NCBI GenBank assembly: GCA_965221405.1
Contig: CBDCSE010000001.1
Span: 310,001 to 374,000, forward strand
Source: JAPOUP01 sp965221405
GTDB lineage: Bacteria; Pseudomonadota; Alphaproteobacteria; Rhodobacterales; Rhodobacteraceae
Direction of reading: 5' to 3'
Length of the DNA: 64,000 nucleotides
Of the stretch, positions 62,321 through 64,000 are shown piece by piece. The notes beneath the pieces are model-generated. The model was not told the DNA's origin. It saw only the letters and a list, made by a program, of their open reading frames with translations, and ran no database searches. The first letter of the stretch is position 1, and each line of letters begins with the position of its first letter. The position numbers and the translations under genes are program-made.

Positions 62321-63499
62321 ATGAGGTTCCACAACACTTTCATTCCATACCGGTTTTATTGGAGCACACCGTTCTGCAAATGGCAGGGTGCGCTGAGCCG
62401 GGAGCACCCTTTGAAACTGGCCGCCGCCTGCGCCAGAGATGTACTGGACGATCTCTCCCTGCCCGCGACCGAACTGGGCGCACTTCATTTTGGCGCTACC
62501 GTTCCACAGCATCAGAGCTTTTGGGGCGCCCCCTGGGTTGCTGCTATGATGGATGCGCCCCATGTCACCGGCCCGACAGTGTCACAAGCCTGTGCGACCT
62601 CGGCACGTCTGATCGCCTCCGCCGCCAGCGCTGTGTCGTTGGGGCAAAGCCAGCGGGTTCTGACCCTCGCCGCCGACAGGATCAGCAACGGACCGCATCT
62701 CTACTATCCTGACCCAAACGGCCCCGGCGGCATGGGTGTCTCGGAAAACTGGGTTTGGGACAATTTCAATAATGATCCATACGCCAAGGTGGCGATGGTG
62801 CAGACGGCTGAGAATATCGCGGCCCGGTTCGGTTTTTCCCGCGAGGCGCAGGACGATCTGACCCTGCACCGTTACGGGCAATATCAGGATGCGCTGGCAC
62901 AGGACCGTCAGTTTCAGAAGGGCTACATGCGCTCAGTTGCGCTGCGTCACGGGACGGTTGAGGCGGATGAGGGGGTCGCGCCGACCAGCCATGACGCTCT
63001 ACGGCGGCTGAAGCCGGTTATGGAAAACGGCACCGTCACTTACGCCAGCCAAACCCATCCTGCGGATGGGCATGCGGGTGCCCTCGTGGTGGATGGTGAG
63101 ACCTCTCGGCAGGTCGCGCCAAAGGCTCCGTTCCGCGTGGAGGTAATTGCCTATGGCGAAGGGTGCGCCGAGAAAGCGCATATGGGAATGGCCCCTGTCC
63201 CCGCAGCCCGGTCCGCGCTGTGCGCAGCCGACTTGACGATTGACGACATTGCAGCGGTGAAGACCCACAATCCGTTTGTGGTCAACGATCTTTATTTTGC
63301 TCAGGAAACCGGGTTCGACGTACGTCGGATGAACAATTTTGGATCGTCACTTATCTTTGGACATCCGCAGGGACCGACCGGGCTGCGCCTTATCATCGAG
63401 TTGATCGAAGAACTGGCGCTGCGTGGCGGGGGATACGGGCTAATGACCGGTTGCGCCGCGGGAGACACTGGAGCGGCATTGATTGTTGGGGTCAACTAG
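62321..63499 (+). CDS. Thiolase family acyl-CoA acetyltransferase
   Basis: A 392-residue thiolase. The acylated cysteine is Cys91 in SQACATSA, the base histidine is in FGHPQGPTG, and the second cysteine is in TGCAAGDTG. The usual NEAFA motif is replaced by KTHNPFVVND, which marks a divergent subgroup. In a catabolic setting it would cleave a 3-oxoacyl-CoA to acetyl-CoA and a shortened acyl-CoA. It starts one base after the CoA-ligase stop. No hydratase or dehydrogenase is seen before the window end, so intermediate steps must be encoded elsewhere. Confidence 0.92.
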   Translation: MRFHNTFIPYRFYWSTPFCKWQGALSREHPLKLAAACARDVLDDLSLPATELGALHFGATVPQHQSFWGAPWVAAMMDAPHVTGPTVSQACATSARLIASAASAVSLGQSQRVLTLAADRISNGPHLYYPDPNGPGGMGVSENWVWDNFNNDPYAKVAMVQTAENIAARFGFSREAQDDLTLHRYGQYQDALAQDRQFQKGYMRSVALRHGTVEADEGVAPTSHDALRRLKPVMENGTVTYASQTHPADGHAGALVVDGETSRQVAPKAPFRVEVIAYGEGCAEKAHMGMAPVPAARSALCAADLTIDDIAAVKTHNPFVVNDLYFAQETGFDVRRMNNFGSSLIFGHPQGPTGLRLIIELIEELALRGGGYGLMTGCAAGDTGAALIVGVN

Positions 63500-63512
63500 C
63501 TATCCTCCAGGT

Positions 63513-64000
63513 ATGGTCCAGATCAAGAACCCGGGCGTTCGCGCGGCAATCCGCGGGGCGGCGTTCCGGCAAATCTCACACAAAGGCTATCACGGGGCCT
63601 CCATGCCCGCGATCGCCAAGGATGCGGGTATCACTGCCGGTAATATCTATCGCTACTATCCGTCCAAGTTCGAGCTTTTCTTTGATGTTCTTGCGCCCTG
63701 GATGGACGTCCAACTGACGAAACTGGAGAGCGCATGCGCCGCGACCAAAGCCCTGGATGAGAGGCTACGCTGTCTATTGAATTACATGTGGGTTGAAATT
63801 CCACAGGCGGATATGAATTTCGCGCGTAACATCGCTCAGGCATTGGCCACCAAACGTACTGAAGACGTTTATTCACGCGACCTTCTCAACCGCTCCGAGG
63901 CCCGCATCGGCGAAGTTCTCGAAAGCTGTCTTCCAGGTGTTTCAGCCAAATCCCTGGCGAGTCTGGTGCGCCTGATTTTCATGAGTCATGACGGCTTTGT
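63513..64000 (+). CDS. TetR family transcriptional regulator, 5' part
   Basis: The gene runs off the window; 162 residues are visible from ATG 63513. The N-terminal TetR helix-turn-helix is clear: AAFRQISHKGYHGASMPAIAKDAGITAGNIYRYYPSKFELF. The C-terminal ligand domain follows. It lies 13 bp after the thiolase in the same direction and probably represses the CoA-ligase arm, the divergent amidase operon or both, with release by a pathway metabolite such as an acyl-CoA. Confidence 0.93.
   Translation, partial: MVQIKNPGVRAAIRGAAFRQISHKGYHGASMPAIAKDAGITAGNIYRYYPSKFELFFDVLAPWMDVQLTKLESACAATKALDERLRCLLNYMWVEIPQADMNFARNIAQALATKRTEDVYSRDLLNRSEARIGEVLESCLPGVSAKSLASLVRLIFMSHDGF

Noticed and set aside
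1..64000. CRISPR arrays
   Set aside because: No array of regularly spaced identical repeats was seen; the repeats found are inverted ends, a short tandem repeat and the duplicated gene.

Overview
The window is a high-GC stretch of an alphaproteobacterial chromosome, most likely Rhodobacterales or a close relative. This is inferred from the LipA, PstA, DUF502, YejA-like and MttB-like protein types; no rRNA was available to confirm it. Several genes start with GTG, TTG or, once, apparently CTG. Intergenic spacers are often 200-1200 bp, and there are at least eight broken genes or fragments, so coding density is low for a free-living bacterium. That fits relaxed selection or a host-associated lifestyle, but this is inference only.

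Layout. 1-8.9 kb: the 3' end of an MttB-type methyltransferase, a TerB-DnaJ protein, catalase-peroxidase katG, lipoyl synthase lipA and the molybdate transporter modABC. 9.3-11.3 kb: a broken AAA-ATPase-like/PD-(D/E)XK gene (copy 1). 11.5-17.7 kb: a Liv-type ABC transporter operon (livK-G-F-H-M) ending in a MocA-type nucleotidyltransferase. 18.9-29.8 kb: guaB, an arsC-aquaporin pair, a YejA-like binding protein, a candidate small RNA with its own promoter and terminator (23955-24096), 3-hydroxybutyrate dehydrogenase, a DUF502 protein, the pseudouridine catabolic pair psuK-psuG, and rpsB-tsf.

29.9-42.2 kb is a degraded accessory island between tsf and phoB. It holds a second broken copy of the ATPase-nuclease gene, a TOPRIM-like fragment, two coupled frameshifted genes, a resolvase remnant, a 290-bp Tn3-type miniature inverted-repeat element next to a 21-G run, an intact DUF7002-like gene, an AT-rich block, a small coiled-coil membrane protein, and a complete Tn3-family transposon (38022-41818) with 43-bp inverted repeats and a GAGAG target duplication.

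42.3-50.0 kb is the phosphate regulon phoR-pstSCAB-phoU-phoB, with a three-repeat Pho box upstream of pstS. 51.1-53.1 kb is yicC-gmk-gamma carbonic anhydrase. 53.2-54.3 kb holds an IS110-like scrap and a secreted beta-helix-like pseudogene. 54.5-64 kb is a catabolic locus. One arm encodes an amide/urea-type ABC transporter (including a fused permease-ATPase) plus an amidase signature enzyme. The divergent arm encodes a gamma-CA-like protein lacking one zinc ligand, a PaaK-like CoA ligase, a thiolase and a TetR regulator. The logic suggests import of an amide, hydrolysis to an acid, CoA activation and thiolysis, repressed by TetR at a palindrome in the divergent promoter region; the substrate is unknown.
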